From Pseudomonadota bacterium (GTDB taxonomy: Bacteria > Desulfobacterota > Desulfobacteria > Desulfobacterales > Desulfobacteraceae): a DNA stretch of 64,000 bases. Position 1 is the first letter of the stretch. Every line of letters starts with the position of its first letter. The notes under the pieces are model-generated. The model did no database searches and had not been told where the DNA came from. It was given only the letters and a program-made list of their open reading frames with translations. A program made the translations under genes and the position numbers. The stretch lies in the NCBI GenBank assembly GCA_018821535.1, contig JAHJLV010000034.1:1-64000 (forward strand), in the 5' to 3' direction. This document shows, one piece after another, positions 25,720 to 34,554 of this stretch.

Positions 25720-26295
25720 TTACCTGACGAATGCTAAAAGTGCTGAATAAATTAAAAAAAACTGAACTGTCATGGAAATCACCAGGATAATCAGACTCTT
25801 TTTCCTGCTTATTCCACAGGTATTTCTGAATCCGGTATAAATCAGCCACCATTTCCATGGTTCTGTGAGCCATACGAAAAAAGGAAGCCAGGATAAAAAC
25901 AGGGTCAATCCCCATGAAAATGCATAAATGCCCAGCACCAGGGAAAACGAATACTGTCGACCGTTTACCATAACCATTGCGACATACCCCAGAAAAGATG
26001 AAATCAGCATCATCCCGAATGCATTGATAAAAAAAATACCGGCCATCTTCCACACAGAGCGGGAATAGTCTCCTGTCAGAAGACTTGCGCCTGCAAAGAA
26101 TACAGAACAGATCATCATAAACCCCAATGTTCTTTTTAATGTGATCTTTTCCGGAAGCTCCCAAAAAAACAGTCCAGGCTCAATCAAAAGCTGAATCACA
26201 GAACTGGCATAAAACTGCCCGGTTTTTAAAAATGATCCCGAAATCACCGTCTTCTCCTTTTTGGGGGCATGCCCTGAGTCAATGGGGGAAACCAT
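25720..26295 (-). CDS. Yip1-like integral membrane protein
   Basis: The 191-residue protein starts with a polar N-terminus. It then has five hydrophobic segments (among them LGFMMICSVFFAGASLL, GIFFINAFGMMLISSFLGYV and SLVLGIYAFSWGLTLFLSWL). The layout resembles the YIP1 family of bacterial membrane proteins of unknown function. It starts one base after the stop of the 43-residue peptide gene. A GGTCTGA-type site upstream is weak, so translational coupling is likely. It may assist the DASS transporter encoded upstream; this is inference. Confidence 0.75.
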   Translation of the reverse strand: MVSPIDSGHAPKKEKTVISGSFLKTGQFYASSVIQLLIEPGLFFWELPEKITLKRTLGFMMICSVFFAGASLLTGDYSRSVWKMAGIFFINAFGMMLISSFLGYVAMVMVNGRQYSFSLVLGIYAFSWGLTLFLSWLPFFVWLTEPWKWWLIYTGFRNTCGISRKKSLIILVISMTVQFFLIYSALLAFVR

Positions 26296-26296
26296 T

Positions 26297-26428
26297 TCAG
26301 ACCTGTGCCAGTTTCACTATGATGCCGACAAGCAGCATGATCATTGTCAGGATAAAAAAAACGCTGCGTTCTGTCTCTTTGCTGAAATACCACCTACCGC
26401 TTTTTTTCAGTTTTAAATTTTTATTCAT
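26297..26428 (-). CDS. 43-residue single-pass membrane peptide
   Basis: The frame runs MNKNLKLKKSGRWYFSKETE, then one membrane helix (VFFILTMIMLLVGIIVKLA), and stops with TGA one base before the next ATG. AAGGA lies 9 bases before its own ATG. The positively charged N-terminus predicts an N-in orientation. It sits directly after a DASS transporter gene, as small transporter-associated subunits often do. It could be an accessory subunit. Confidence 0.65.
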   Translation of the reverse strand: MNKNLKLKKSGRWYFSKETERSVFFILTMIMLLVGIIVKLAQV

Positions 26429-26452
26429 AATCGCATTCCTTTTAAGCTGTAA

Positions 26453-28300
26453 TTAAAACCCGGGCAGCCCGCCAAATCCCCTGAATGACCAGAAAATACC
26501 CGTCATAAGGAGCAGAATAATATTGGCCACAAAAAACATGGGGATGCCCACCCTAAGATAATCCTTGGGCTCCAGATAACCGCTGGCATACACAATGGCA
26601 TTTGGAGGTGTGCCGATAATCAGGCAATAGGCAAAGGATGATGCAATGGCTGTGGCCATGGCCATGAACGGCAGATATGTGGTTCCAGGATGAACCATGC
26701 CGGCCATATTCAGTGCAATGGGGCCGACAGAAGCAGCCGCAGGACCGTCTGCCATAAGGTTGGTCAAAATTGAAGTCAGACCGTTGCTGACCGCCAGAAG
26801 CGGAAGACCGGCCTCCATGCCGAACTGGGATAAAAATTCAATCACAGAACGCGCCATCCAGTAGGCTGCGCCTGTTTCATCCAGGGTTCTGCCAAAGATA
26901 ATGGCACCGGCATACAGCCAGACAACCCCCCAGTCCACTTTTTCCTGATAGTCCCGCCAGTTGACCACACCGGTCAGGATATAGGCAATGGCACCGGCCA
27001 CAGCAATAACACCGATCCCTAACCGGACAGGATAAATTCCCATGGTAAAAAATGCTTTTTCCGTAAACCAGCCGAACACCATGACGATAAAGATAATCAG
27101 TGCCCAGATCTGCTTTCTGTTCCATTTGCCCATTTTATCAATTTCTGACCTCAATTGATCCATGGCCGGGGCAAGACTTGTTATTCTGGGTTTGAACCGC
27201 AGATTGGTCATCAACCAGGTGATCGGAATCATGATAATAACAAAGGGAAAACAGTAGGTCATCCACTGAAAATAACCGATATCCAACCCGAACATATCTG
27301 TCAGATATGTCATCATGATCACATTTCTGGCACCGCCGGAAGGCGCACCAGGACCGCCGATATTGCATGCCATGGCAATGGTGATCATGAGCATCTTTGC
27401 AAGTTCCTTGTCTTCGGGAACCTCACGGGTCAGACTGTTCTGATATAGCAGCATCCCGATGGGCAGAAACATGGCAGCCAGGGCATGATCTGAAATAAAT
27501 GCCGCCAGAGGGGCGATAATCAGAAAAAAAATCAGGGTGATCCACCGGGTATTGGGCACTGCCAGTTTTTTAAACATCGCAAGGCACACCCGCTTATCGA
27601 CCCCTGTTTTTACAAATGCCGCAGCAAACATCAGGCTGCCCATGATGAACCAGCAGGCATCGCTCCAGTAAAGCATGGCCACTTCTTCCCGTGAAACCAC
27701 CCCGGTAAATACAAGGATCAGCCCGATACAAAAAGCCACTGCCGGCAAGGGAATGCATTCAGTAAGAAAGCAGGCCACAACAAAAGCGCCCATGGCAATG
27801 GCAACCTTGATCTGCCAGGCACCCCTGTCTGCCGCCTTCCTGTCCTTATCCCCCAGTAATTCATATTTAAGCCCTTCTTTCCTGAGCGTTAATGCACCGG
27901 TCATGATTCCCAGAAATTTTTCAGAATCCACCCGGGCTGTAATATAATCCCGGGCTTTATCAAAATTATTCTGCGTAGATTCAATTTTATTTTTCTGGCA
28001 CCACTTAAAATCACGCTTCAAAAACCGCTCCCGGCTCATCGCGCCCATCTGCATATTTTTTTCCATGATCTTTGCTGTCAGCAGCTGCCACTGTTCCGCA
28101 TCAGCGCTGCCGATATTAAATAATTCCATGGTAATATGATGAATAACCGCTTTTGATCCAATCTGATATTCGGTGCCGACATCCTTCATTCCATAGGGTG
28201 TCGGCATCAGGATGAGGGCAAAAAACAACACCACGGGAATAATAAAAATTTTCCAGTTAATGTATTTGTCATACCCGGTGACTTTTTTTTCCTTTTTCAT
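26453..28300 (-). CDS. DASS-family (SLC13-type) carboxylate/anion transporter
   Basis: This inner-membrane protein of 615 residues has the DASS signatures SNGLTSILTNLMADGP (the SNT-type motif) and GTPPNAIVYASGYLEP near the C-terminus, plus SDHALAAMFLPIGM. The family imports di- and tricarboxylates or sulfate, usually with Na+. An insert of about 100 polar residues lies between the first membrane segment and the rest; in most DASS proteins this loop is short. GGAGG precedes the ATG. The unit is headed by a Cache sensor kinase, so uptake is probably controlled by an external carboxylate. The substrate is not readable. Confidence 0.9.
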   Translation of the reverse strand: MKKEKKVTGYDKYINWKIFIIPVVLFFALILMPTPYGMKDVGTEYQIGSKAVIHHITMELFNIGSADAEQWQLLTAKIMEKNMQMGAMSRERFLKRDFKWCQKNKIESTQNNFDKARDYITARVDSEKFLGIMTGALTLRKEGLKYELLGDKDRKAADRGAWQIKVAIAMGAFVVACFLTECIPLPAVAFCIGLILVFTGVVSREEVAMLYWSDACWFIMGSLMFAAAFVKTGVDKRVCLAMFKKLAVPNTRWITLIFFLIIAPLAAFISDHALAAMFLPIGMLLYQNSLTREVPEDKELAKMLMITIAMACNIGGPGAPSGGARNVIMMTYLTDMFGLDIGYFQWMTYCFPFVIIMIPITWLMTNLRFKPRITSLAPAMDQLRSEIDKMGKWNRKQIWALIIFIVMVFGWFTEKAFFTMGIYPVRLGIGVIAVAGAIAYILTGVVNWRDYQEKVDWGVVWLYAGAIIFGRTLDETGAAYWMARSVIEFLSQFGMEAGLPLLAVSNGLTSILTNLMADGPAAASVGPIALNMAGMVHPGTTYLPFMAMATAIASSFAYCLIIGTPPNAIVYASGYLEPKDYLRVGIPMFFVANIILLLMTGIFWSFRGFGGLPGF

Positions 28301-28317
28301 ATATCAACCTCCAGTAA

Positions 28318-28779
28318 TCAAGAATTCTGGTCCTCATCGCCTTTGATAATTTCACGGGGGGATTTCATATATTTTTTAGCCTGGGCTACCCGAATCTTCT
28401 CTTCAAGCCGCTGGCGTTTTTCATAGGCATCCAAAGCCTTTTCCATGATTTCTTCAACATCCGCAGGTTTCATCAGATAATCAAATGCCCCTGATTTCAG
28501 CCCGTCAATGGCTGAATCCACGGTTGCATGACCGGTCAGCATGATGACCTCCACCAGCGGATAAAGTGTTTTAATGGCTTTTAAGGTTTCATTTCCGTCC
28601 ATTTGCGGCATTTTGACATCCAATACCACCACATGAATATTATGTGTTTTAAGCATTTCAAGCGCCTGCCGCCCGCTTTGAGCGGTAAAAACCGTACATC
28701 CCTTTTTTTCAATCAGTTTTCCGGTTGTCTGCAGATAACGCTCTTCATCATCCACCAGCATTATTTTCAATTTTTCCAC
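28318..28779 (-). CDS. Single-domain response regulator
   Basis: The 153-residue protein has one receiver domain (IMLVDDEERY, VVVLDVKMPQMDG with the phospho-acceptor D, VIMLTGHATV, YLMKP). A short coiled, basic tail ends in KSPREIIKGDEDQ. There is no output domain. It starts at GTG after GGAGAGG. It lies 21 bases after the sensor kinase gene, so it is probably its partner. Confidence 0.92.
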   Translation of the reverse strand: MEKLKIMLVDDEERYLQTTGKLIEKKGCTVFTAQSGRQALEMLKTHNIHVVVLDVKMPQMDGNETLKAIKTLYPLVEVIMLTGHATVDSAIDGLKSGAFDYLMKPADVEEIMEKALDAYEKRQRLEEKIRVAQAKKYMKSPREIIKGDEDQNS

Positions 28780-28800
28780 AATTCCTCTCCTTTATTTTTT

Positions 28801-30519
28801 TTATGAATGTATGGTCGGCAAGTTGATAATAAATTTTGTGCCGACATTTTGCTGACTTTCCACCTGCATGGTACCGCCAAAGCTTTCTATAATCCCGTAA
28901 CAGACAGAAAGCCCAAGCCCTGTACCTTTACCCACAGGCTTTGTCGTGAAAAAAGGCGAAAAGACTTTCCCCATATCTTCAGAACAAATCCCAGAACCAT
29001 TGTCACTGATTTCTATATCAATCCTGTGATCATTATTTTTACGGGCACGGATACCAATGCGTCCGCCTGAAGCACCATGCCGATCTGTCACTGCATCAAA
29101 TGCATTATTTAAAAGATTGAGCATCACCTGCTGAAACTGGGACGGATCACCCATAAATCCGGGAATATCCCGGGAAATATCATTTTCGATGGTGATTCCG
29201 TTAACTGCCGCCTTTTTCTCCACCATGGCGATAATTTCAGGGATCGCTATCCCGGGGTTTAACAATTGCTCTTTAATTTCATTCTTCCGTCCGAATTTTA
29301 AAATCGCCTGGGTAATATTTGAACAGCGGTTAACCTGAAGTTTGATCTGATCCAGGGAATCTTTAATTTCCCTGACATTGTCATTGTTCTGAATATTTTC
29401 TGTGTCCAGAAACTCGGACAGGCAGGATTCTATAAGCGCATGCTCACTTTTAACAATCTGCAGCGGATTGTTGATCTCATGGGCAAACCCGGCTGCCATC
29501 TCACCGATTTCAGCCAGCTGTGCCGCCCGGATCAGCTGATGCCCCAGAACCTCTTTTTCCATACCCAGCTGATCAATGTTTTTTAAAATCCGTTCCGTCA
29601 TGTAGACGGCCATAATAACAATGACAGCCCCGCCAACCACCATAATCATCAAATTCAGGTAAAGTGCTTTATACAAGGCAGCATATGCATCTTTTTTCTC
29701 CTGCCGCACCACCAGTAGCCACTCCCCGTTTTTCAGCCCGGTTGCTGCATATAAATATCTGTTTTGCTGATTATCTGACTGGATAAATGTATGAATGCTG
29801 TTTTTGAATACCGGAAATTGGGAGTATTGAGGATCTTCTTCCAAAACGGAAATATCACCGGAGCGTCTTCGGGTCTGGGCAACACCTGTTTTATTCAGGA
29901 TATAGGCTTCCCCGGTTTTTCCGATCCGAACCTTTGAAACCAGTTGATCAAAAAACTGGGTATCAATCGTGGCCCGCAATACCCAGGAGTCGTCCCGGCT
30001 GGTCTGCTTTACGGCAATAATAAAATGAGGAACGTTCCGATATCCCAGAAAAACATCACTGATATAATATCCGGTGTTCATAACCTTTTTAAACCAGACT
30101 TCATCTTTATAATCTTTTCCTGTGAGCGGATACTTGCCGCTATAACGGATATGAACCCCTTTTGAATCAAAAATACCCAGATCCACAAAGGCATTGGAAC
30201 GCTGTTTTAAATTCTCAAATATGGCGCTCATCGCACTGGTGGAATTCATCTGATGAAAATCATAGGTGTTGGTGATCAGCGCAAGATCAGATGTCCGCTC
30301 CATCAAAAAGGACTCTATCATTTCACGATGATCTTCAACGATGCGCGTAAGACTGTTGACCGTTTTATTTTCAAGCGCAGTGGTGAAATAATAAAAACTG
30401 ACGCCAAGGGCTAAAATAAAAGGGATAAACGGCACCACGATCATACGGGTCAAAATACTATGTTTCAGGCGGGTTCTGTTTTTTTGTTTTTTTAATATTT
30501 TATTTTCCACAATAGTCAC
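28801..30519 (-). CDS. Sensor histidine kinase with double-Cache domain
   Basis: A first membrane segment (residues 27-48), a periplasmic dCache domain (to about 280; YISDVFLGYRNVPHFIIAV is typical), and a second membrane segment (about 285-308) precede the kinase. The phospho-accepting H lies in GFAHEINNPLQ. The ATPase has LLNNAFDAV, DNGSGI and GKGTGLGL. dCache domains bind small acids and amino acids. It is probably the first gene of the eleven-gene unit, and its signal is plausibly the DASS substrate. The start is GTG at 30519, with an alternative GTG at 30510 better spaced from AGAAAGG. Confidence 0.92.
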   Translation of the reverse strand: MTIVENKILKKQKNRTRLKHSILTRMIVVPFIPFILALGVSFYYFTTALENKTVNSLTRIVEDHREMIESFLMERTSDLALITNTYDFHQMNSTSAMSAIFENLKQRSNAFVDLGIFDSKGVHIRYSGKYPLTGKDYKDEVWFKKVMNTGYYISDVFLGYRNVPHFIIAVKQTSRDDSWVLRATIDTQFFDQLVSKVRIGKTGEAYILNKTGVAQTRRRSGDISVLEEDPQYSQFPVFKNSIHTFIQSDNQQNRYLYAATGLKNGEWLLVVRQEKKDAYAALYKALYLNLMIMVVGGAVIVIMAVYMTERILKNIDQLGMEKEVLGHQLIRAAQLAEIGEMAAGFAHEINNPLQIVKSEHALIESCLSEFLDTENIQNNDNVREIKDSLDQIKLQVNRCSNITQAILKFGRKNEIKEQLLNPGIAIPEIIAMVEKKAAVNGITIENDISRDIPGFMGDPSQFQQVMLNLLNNAFDAVTDRHGASGGRIGIRARKNNDHRIDIEISDNGSGICSEDMGKVFSPFFTTKPVGKGTGLGLSVCYGIIESFGGTMQVESQQNVGTKFIINLPTIHS

Positions 30520-30720
30520 ACCTTTCTTTTTAAATCAGGGATTCCTGATCCGTATTCCACGCTTTGAAAGATGCTAAGAGCAACTATGATGCCGCTGGTC
30601 ACTGCAAATTTATAAAATTTATAACCATTTGAAATAATAAGAATTGTTTGGTGTGCTTGATTTTGAAAAGAATCAAACACCCGGCAGATGCCTGTCAGGT
30701 TTTTTTCCAGCCTGTTAACC

Positions 30721-30760
30721 AATAAAAAGGGGCTGCGTATAAACGCAGCCCCTTTTTATT
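30721..30760 (-). terminator. Terminator of the exported-paralogue operon
   Basis: A perfect 18-bp stem (AATAAAAAGGGGCTGCGT and its complement) with a 4-base loop lies 18 bases after the last gene of the exported-protein cluster. T-runs on both strands make it bidirectional. It separates this unit from the sensor-kinase unit. Confidence 0.9.
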
Positions 30761-30777
30761 GGTCTTTTAAAAAAATA

Positions 30778-32739
30778 TTACAGCAGGCTTTTGACTTTAT
30801 TCAGAAGGATTTCGGTGGGCGCACAATAAATATAATTTCCCTCTACTTTATTCCATTCATCGCTTTCTATCTTTCCCAATTTTTTATGGTGATAGATCAG
30901 CCGGTACTCAATGGCATCCTTCCGGGTATCCCGGTATATCACCTTGTTCACAACAGCTTCTCCCGCTGCCGGAGAAAGGGAAAGCCCTTTTGAATCCGTA
31001 TTCTGTTTTCCAAACTGGTTATACCGTAATTCCACACTCACCCGTGCCACACCCAGTTCTGAGAGTTCATCAAGATCTGCTTCAGCCTCAAGCATAACAG
31101 GCACAACCGGTGCAGACAGCGTGACCGCCATCAATTCCCCTTTTGTCCAGTTCGGCTCCCTGGGATACAGATGTCCGCCCCTCAAGCTCCACTGCACTGC
31201 ATAATCATACACCTGCTTGTCATCCCCCATGCGGGCATAACTTAAAACCGCTGTCTGGCCATTGGCTTCCAGATATTTTTTATCAATGGTCAGCTCATCA
31301 ATAAAGGGACGCTGATCCTTTCTGGGCACCCGGACCTGAACCGTAGCATAATTGACCATTTCCTTGAAAATATCATAGGCCTCATTGTCAATGACAAAGC
31401 GCATTTCTCTTCGCTGGAAGAACGGATCATCCAGGTTGACTTCTGCCACCAGCTTGGGATTATTCTTGTATTTTGCATACCAGGTTCCCACATTTCCGGT
31501 CATGGTATGGTGCTCATACCGGGCGATTACTTTTTTAAGACTCAGGGTCTGGGTGGATTTGCGCTGAATCTCTTTTCGCTGAAATACCGTGTAGGAATAA
31601 TTTTTAGCCTTTGCTGCAGCCTTTCGTCTGGCTTCTGCTGCAGATTTGTCTGCATCCGAATCCCCTTCATCACTGAGCTCCTCCTCCGTGGGCTCTCCCA
31701 GTCTTTTCTGCATATCAAAAAAAGATTCAAGAACAATCTTGTGCAGACCGCTTTCAACGATCTCCTTGTCCGCATCCGGCACATGCTGTACATAATCAAA
31801 GGACACCACCCCTGTTTCCTGCAGAAAATCCAGCGCCTGTGTCTGTTCTTCTTCAGTAATCGTGGTGGTTTTTCCGGTACTTATTTTCAACGGATTGTAC
31901 CATTTGGGATCCCAGTATTTCCTGGTTTTTGTCTTTATCTGTCTGGATTCGGTATATTCTTTTTCAATCTCATGATATTTATCATAATTGATTTTTACCT
32001 GCACATCATAGGCGGGCAGTTTGACCACATATTTCAGGTCAAACACCACAGAAATGTCCGTGGTGGGCTGTTCAAGACTTTTTGCCAGAAGCGTTGCACC
32101 ATATGCATCCAGCCGGGCAGCCACCGCCACCTGCTGACCTTCCATGACCGGCGCTTTGCCCGTGGTTACCAAAGTGGATGTAAACCCCTTGTCATTCAAG
32201 GTTGCAGAGACCACATTAAAACTGTTTCCTTCTGCACCGACTTCCAAAGGAACAGCACCTTTGAGCAATGCGCCTTTTTCCTTTTGCTTCAGCAGTTTTT
32301 CTGTTTCCGTCTGCTGCTCAGGCGTCAATCCGTATTCAACCAGGAAATGAATAATTGCGCCTTCGGTTCCGCCTGCGTCCTTTGTTTTATCGGTAACAAA
32401 CCGGACCATTGAAAATTTGGGAGTTCCGTCCTTATCCTTGGCTATCCGGGGATTGGCCGGAAGATAATAATAATTACCGGATTTTTTTTCCGGATCTTTT
32501 GTGGCAGCTGGAAAACATCGGACCGTGGTTCCGTCTGCAAGTTTTACATCAACATGCTGCCCATATCGTATTCCGCCAATTTCTTTTACGGTATCCGCAG
32601 ACGGAATGCTTAAAGCCGGTTTGATATGAACAGGTTTAAACTGTTTCATATAATCGGCCTGCCCGGCTGCTGCCGGAAATGCCAGCATCAACAGGCCGGA
32701 CAACAGTGCCATTATCACAAGAGAATATCGGTTCAACAT
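30778..32739 (-). CDS. Exported paralogue A (653 residues), unknown function
   Basis: A signal peptide (cleavage likely after FPAAAG) is followed by the core shared with the next two genes: NYYYLPANPRIAKDKDGTPK, then GAIIHFLVEYGL, then GKAPVMEGQQVAVAARLDAY, then ISVVFDLKYVVKLPAYDVQV. The second half holds GNVGTWYAKYKNNPKL and VNLDDPFFQRREMRFVID, also shared. It is probably periplasmic or surface-exposed and beta-rich, without membrane segments. A charged Glu/Asp/Lys-rich linker lies in the middle (EEELSDEGDSDADK). GGAGG precedes the ATG. It is the last gene of the six-gene unit. No enzyme motif was recognised. Confidence 0.85.
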   Translation of the reverse strand: MLNRYSLVIMALLSGLLMLAFPAAAGQADYMKQFKPVHIKPALSIPSADTVKEIGGIRYGQHVDVKLADGTTVRCFPAATKDPEKKSGNYYYLPANPRIAKDKDGTPKFSMVRFVTDKTKDAGGTEGAIIHFLVEYGLTPEQQTETEKLLKQKEKGALLKGAVPLEVGAEGNSFNVVSATLNDKGFTSTLVTTGKAPVMEGQQVAVAARLDAYGATLLAKSLEQPTTDISVVFDLKYVVKLPAYDVQVKINYDKYHEIEKEYTESRQIKTKTRKYWDPKWYNPLKISTGKTTTITEEEQTQALDFLQETGVVSFDYVQHVPDADKEIVESGLHKIVLESFFDMQKRLGEPTEEELSDEGDSDADKSAAEARRKAAAKAKNYSYTVFQRKEIQRKSTQTLSLKKVIARYEHHTMTGNVGTWYAKYKNNPKLVAEVNLDDPFFQRREMRFVIDNEAYDIFKEMVNYATVQVRVPRKDQRPFIDELTIDKKYLEANGQTAVLSYARMGDDKQVYDYAVQWSLRGGHLYPREPNWTKGELMAVTLSAPVVPVMLEAEADLDELSELGVARVSVELRYNQFGKQNTDSKGLSLSPAAGEAVVNKVIYRDTRKDAIEYRLIYHHKKLGKIESDEWNKVEGNYIYCAPTEILLNKVKSLL

Positions 32740-32767
32740 CGTTATCGTCCTCCTTAGCGTAAAATTT

Positions 32768-34537
32768 TTAGATCCCGGGCGGTGTCAGCACCAGGTAGGT
32801 TTCATTCAAATCAATCCATTGCCCTTTTTGCGGCTCTCCTTTCACGGGATACCAGTTCACACGGTACTGCGCCTTTTTTCCCGGATCATGGAACAGAACC
32901 TGGGTTACCACAGATTCCGCATCGGTGGCCCGCATAACCGCAAACCGCTGTATCTTTTCTTCATTGAAAATTTTATATTTGACTTCAAGCGTTGCACTTC
33001 TCATCTGAGCATCTTCAAATAAAAAGCGGTCTGCATCAATCTCCAGATCCATTCTTTCCAGGGGCGGGGCAATCGTAATTATCGGGTCTGCACTCTTCAG
33101 CCATTTTTCAGGATCTTCAGGCTGACGAATCCTGTGCTGACCCTGAATACTCCAGGTGGTGCAATAATCAAAGTCCAGCCAGTCTGTGCTTTTTTCTCCC
33201 AGACGGGCATAGGTCCAGCTTTTGCTCAAGCGCCCGTCCCGGATATCTTCTCTTGTAAACACCAGCTCACCTGTGGCATCGGCCTGTCCCTTATATGTCT
33301 TCTGTATGGAAATTCCGGCATAATTCATGATATTTTCAAATGCGCCGGTATAATCACCGTCAATTCTGAAAAACAGTTCCCTTTTCTGGAAAGCCGGATC
33401 TGACAGATTCACCACCCGGAACATATCCGGATTCTGACTGAATTCTTTGTAAAGCCCTGAAATATTTCCCGCTGTATCCACGGGAACCTTGATCACTGCC
33501 CGGCGGTTCAGATTAATACTAAACACTGCCCGGTTGATATCTTCTCTTTTTTTAAGAACATACTGATTATCTGAATAATATTTCTGATTTCCGGTGCTGG
33601 TGAATAATTTAGACAGCCAGCCTTTTTTCTGGCGCCCGGCAATCTGGCCTTCTTCAACCGCTTTTTCCTTTTCCGGAATGGCTGTAAATCCGGTTTTCTG
33701 ATCAAAAATCACTTCTGTCAATTTTCCGGCCACAAGATCCACCATCGACTGCATAGCCTTGTTTGCCGCCTCTTCAGGCATTCTGTCCATGACATCTATT
33801 TTAATATCTCCGGTTCGAACCAGTTCATCCACAATATCCCGGATCTGTTTTTTATCATATCCGGACTGTACATTTTTCAATTTTGAAAAATGCGTATATA
33901 CGGTAGACACCTGGGCATGAATCTTTGCCTGAAAAGAGGGCAGGCTGGCTTCATAATAGGTTCGAAGTGCAATGGACACATCAGATGTGGGTTTTTGCAG
34001 CGATTCCCATAAAAGAGTGGCACCATGGGGGGAAAGGGTTGCTGCCACGGCAGCCTTTGATCCCGGGGTCACCGGGGCCCGGCCGCTGCTGATGATACTG
34101 GTGGTAAAATTCTTGTCCGTCAGCGTTCCTGATATGATGGAAAATCCCGCGTCTTCGTTCTGTATCAGCGGAACCGGCCCTGAAATTTTCGCATCGGGTT
34201 TTATCTTTTTCAACCCGGATTGAAGGACTTCCAGATCTTCGGCCGGCAGGGAAAGGGAAATCAGCATATGGAACAGACCGCCGCTGGTATCGCCTTTGGG
34301 ATCTACAAATTTAATGACAGACAGCTCAAGATTGCCATCTGCCCGCACCGACACCCGGGGAGCCGGCGGCAGATAATAATACTGATTCTTGTCTGCCGCA
34401 TCCTGCAGCAGCAGAATTCCCTCCACCTCAAGACGACCGGCCTCATAATTCACCAGTGCCGACGCCTGCATGGGAATCAGTACAAACACCAGCCATACCA
34501 GACACCCGGATATTCTTTTCGCACACCTTGTTTTCAT
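32768..34537 (-). CDS. Exported paralogue B (589 residues), unknown function
   Basis: A signal peptide (likely cleavage after MQASA) precedes the same core: QYYYLPPAPRVSVRADGN, FHMLISLSL, SGRAPVTPGSKAAVAATLSP, GATLLWESLQKPTSDVSIAL. The second half has GNISGLYKEFSQNP and VNLSDPAFQKRELFFRIDG. No low-complexity linker is present, so this is the most compact full-length member and the best template for the domain. GGGAGG precedes the ATG; the gap to the next gene is 28 bases. Extracytoplasmic location is inferred from the leader. Confidence 0.85.
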   Translation of the reverse strand: MKTRCAKRISGCLVWLVFVLIPMQASALVNYEAGRLEVEGILLLQDAADKNQYYYLPPAPRVSVRADGNLELSVIKFVDPKGDTSGGLFHMLISLSLPAEDLEVLQSGLKKIKPDAKISGPVPLIQNEDAGFSIISGTLTDKNFTTSIISSGRAPVTPGSKAAVAATLSPHGATLLWESLQKPTSDVSIALRTYYEASLPSFQAKIHAQVSTVYTHFSKLKNVQSGYDKKQIRDIVDELVRTGDIKIDVMDRMPEEAANKAMQSMVDLVAGKLTEVIFDQKTGFTAIPEKEKAVEEGQIAGRQKKGWLSKLFTSTGNQKYYSDNQYVLKKREDINRAVFSINLNRRAVIKVPVDTAGNISGLYKEFSQNPDMFRVVNLSDPAFQKRELFFRIDGDYTGAFENIMNYAGISIQKTYKGQADATGELVFTREDIRDGRLSKSWTYARLGEKSTDWLDFDYCTTWSIQGQHRIRQPEDPEKWLKSADPIITIAPPLERMDLEIDADRFLFEDAQMRSATLEVKYKIFNEEKIQRFAVMRATDAESVVTQVLFHDPGKKAQYRVNWYPVKGEPQKGQWIDLNETYLVLTPPGI

Positions 34538-34554
34538 TCGGTATATCCTCCCTT

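Noticed and set aside
25715..26164. 149-codon frame overlapping the Yip1-like gene
   Set aside because: It is out of frame with the membrane protein that fits the gene order and has irregular hydrophobicity.
30516..30722. 68-codon frame overlapping the sensor kinase start
   Set aside because: It would start at a TTG inside the terminator stem, without a ribosome-binding site, and it covers the likely promoter region of the kinase unit.
31507..32412. 301-codon plus-strand frame inside paralogue A
   Set aside because: It lies entirely antisense to a well-supported exported protein gene, has a Cys/Phe-rich composition and no ribosome-binding site.
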